Positions 11,627 through 11,934 of a DNA stretch of 11,934 nt are shown here, piece by piece. Within the stretch, counting starts at the first letter, position 1; every line of letters starts with the position of its first letter. The notes beneath the pieces are model-generated. The model was not told where the DNA came from, ran no database searches, and saw only the letters and a program-made list of their open reading frames with translations. Location: positions 291,924 to 303,857 of the forward strand of contig MU646506.1 of the NCBI GenBank assembly GCA_026770585.1, read 5' to 3'. The stretch comes from Baffinella frigidus. Lineage: Eukaryota > Cryptophyceae > Cryptomonadales > Baffinellaceae. Made by a program: the position numbers and the translations under genes.

Positions 11627-11802
11627 TCCCACCAACCCTCACGGTAGGAACAAATCCATTAATTTCGACCAGTTCCTAAAAGTTGAATTTGTACCAAGAT
11701 TGGGACCTCAGTGGACACAGAGACCCCAGATCTGGGGTCTCTGCAAGGGGAATCTGAGGTGTGAAAATCGACGAATTGGTCTTTCCGTGAGGGTTGGTGG
11801 TC
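11627..11802. mobile_element. Foldback insertion E with 16-bp perfect terminal inverted repeats
   Basis: CCACCAACCCTCACGG (11629-11644) is exactly inverted at 11785-11800. Inside, ACCTCAG/CTGAGGT pair, and the centre is a perfect 26-bp palindrome (11718-11743, around CCCCAGATCTGGGG). The element lies between AGAAGAGTGG..ATGTTTTCT and TCCTGTGCGCTCACCGCGGG. In the tandem unit at 11410-11450 the equivalent flanks are joined with only a few bases between, which looks like an empty site. A 2-3 bp target duplication (TC/TCC) is possible but not certain. No transposase is encoded. Confidence 0.75.
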
Positions 11803-11814
11803 CTGTGCGCTCAC

Positions 11815-11879
11815 CGCGGGCATGAGGGCGAGGAGGGTGAAGTAGGCGATGCGCAAACTCTTGCTCTTGCGCCACTTGC
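11815..11879 (-). CDS. Exon-like segment KSKSLRIAYFTLLALMPA, copy 3
   Basis: The acceptor is CTCTCTCTCTCGCAG (ends 11880), behind a long CT-rich tract (11881-11934 on minus), and the donor is GCG|GTGAGC at 11814. After two bases completing a split codon, 21 codons read KWRKSKSLRIAYFTLLALMP and A. A Lys/Arg cluster followed by a hydrophobic run suits a signal anchor or transmembrane start. Copies at 11444 and 11158 keep LL(A/G)LMPA|GT. It runs phase 1 to 0. Foldback E sits in the following intron. This is the clearest splice-site pair in the right third. No family is recognised. Confidence 0.55.
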
Positions 11880-11881
11880 CT

Positions 11882-11934
11882 GCGAGAGAGAGAGAGAGGG
11901 AGATAGAGATGGAGAGGGAGAGGGTGAGGGAGAG
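11882..11934 (+). repeat. GA-rich low-complexity tract
   Basis: GAGAGA and GGGAGA runs continue to the window edge. On minus this is a CT tract immediately 5' of a CGCAG acceptor. Confidence 0.95.

Noticed and set aside
1-11934. tRNA, 5S or other RNA genes
   Set aside because: I looked for GGTTCRANNC B-box words with a matching acceptor stem and found none that fold as a tRNA. A tool search could still find something.
1-11934. Retrotransposon or viral gene remnants
   Set aside because: No reverse transcriptase, integrase or capsid-like frame was recognised. The mobile-looking elements are all short inverted repeats without coding content.

Overview
This window reads as the end of a eukaryotic nuclear chromosome. 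It opens at base 1 with CCCTAAA repeats, the C-strand of the TTTAGGG telomere type known from plants, green algae, chromerids, dinoflagellates and some other protists. The C-strand lies 5' at the left edge, as expected at a true left chromosome end. There is no bacterial-style gene packing, no long intact ORF, and no tRNA or rRNA that I can recognise. The species cannot be named from the sequence. An intron-bearing alga or protist is a reasonable guess, but that is inference.

Layout: 1-110 telomere. 111-670 degenerate C-strand subtelomere with short tandem repeats. 673-2371 a run of foldback (inverted-repeat) elements, some sharing a core with CCTAGGACC / CTATGGTGGTCC. 2498-2910 minisatellites, with a perfect 53-bp palindrome at 2595-2647. 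2964-3570 duplicated plus-strand exon-like segments and inverted repeats. 3690-4030 a long degenerate TTTAGGG-like block. 4184-4712 a minisatellite of about 33 bp. 4763-5417 tandem duplications. 5418-6364 the best gene model, four exons on the minus strand. 6638-6985 a cluster of hairpins. 7020-11934 alternating TTTAGGG-like blocks and short minus-strand exon-like segments, many duplicated in tandem, plus two further foldback insertions.

The main result concerns the minus strand. Many short segments there look like exons: open frame, AG in front, GT behind. Where two tandem copies can be compared, the differences fall mostly at third codon positions, as in RRAYVAHLTLRG (8.0/8.2 kb), TKYMSASDRDERA (8.7/8.9 kb) and STCVAIK (5.3/5.4 kb). 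This points to past or present protein-coding selection. Several of these segments lie just 3' (minus strand) of a CCCTAAA-like block, so the interstitial telomere-like DNA falls where an intron's branch point and pyrimidine tract would be. Nearly all of these blocks share one orientation, opposite to the terminal telomere, which fits that idea.

I recognise no protein family with confidence. The exon-like pieces could be parts of one or more intron-rich subtelomeric genes with duplicated exons, or remnants of a decaying gene family. No pathway or operon-like relationship can be inferred. Exon boundaries are hand-made from splice-site motifs and frame and have no transcript support.
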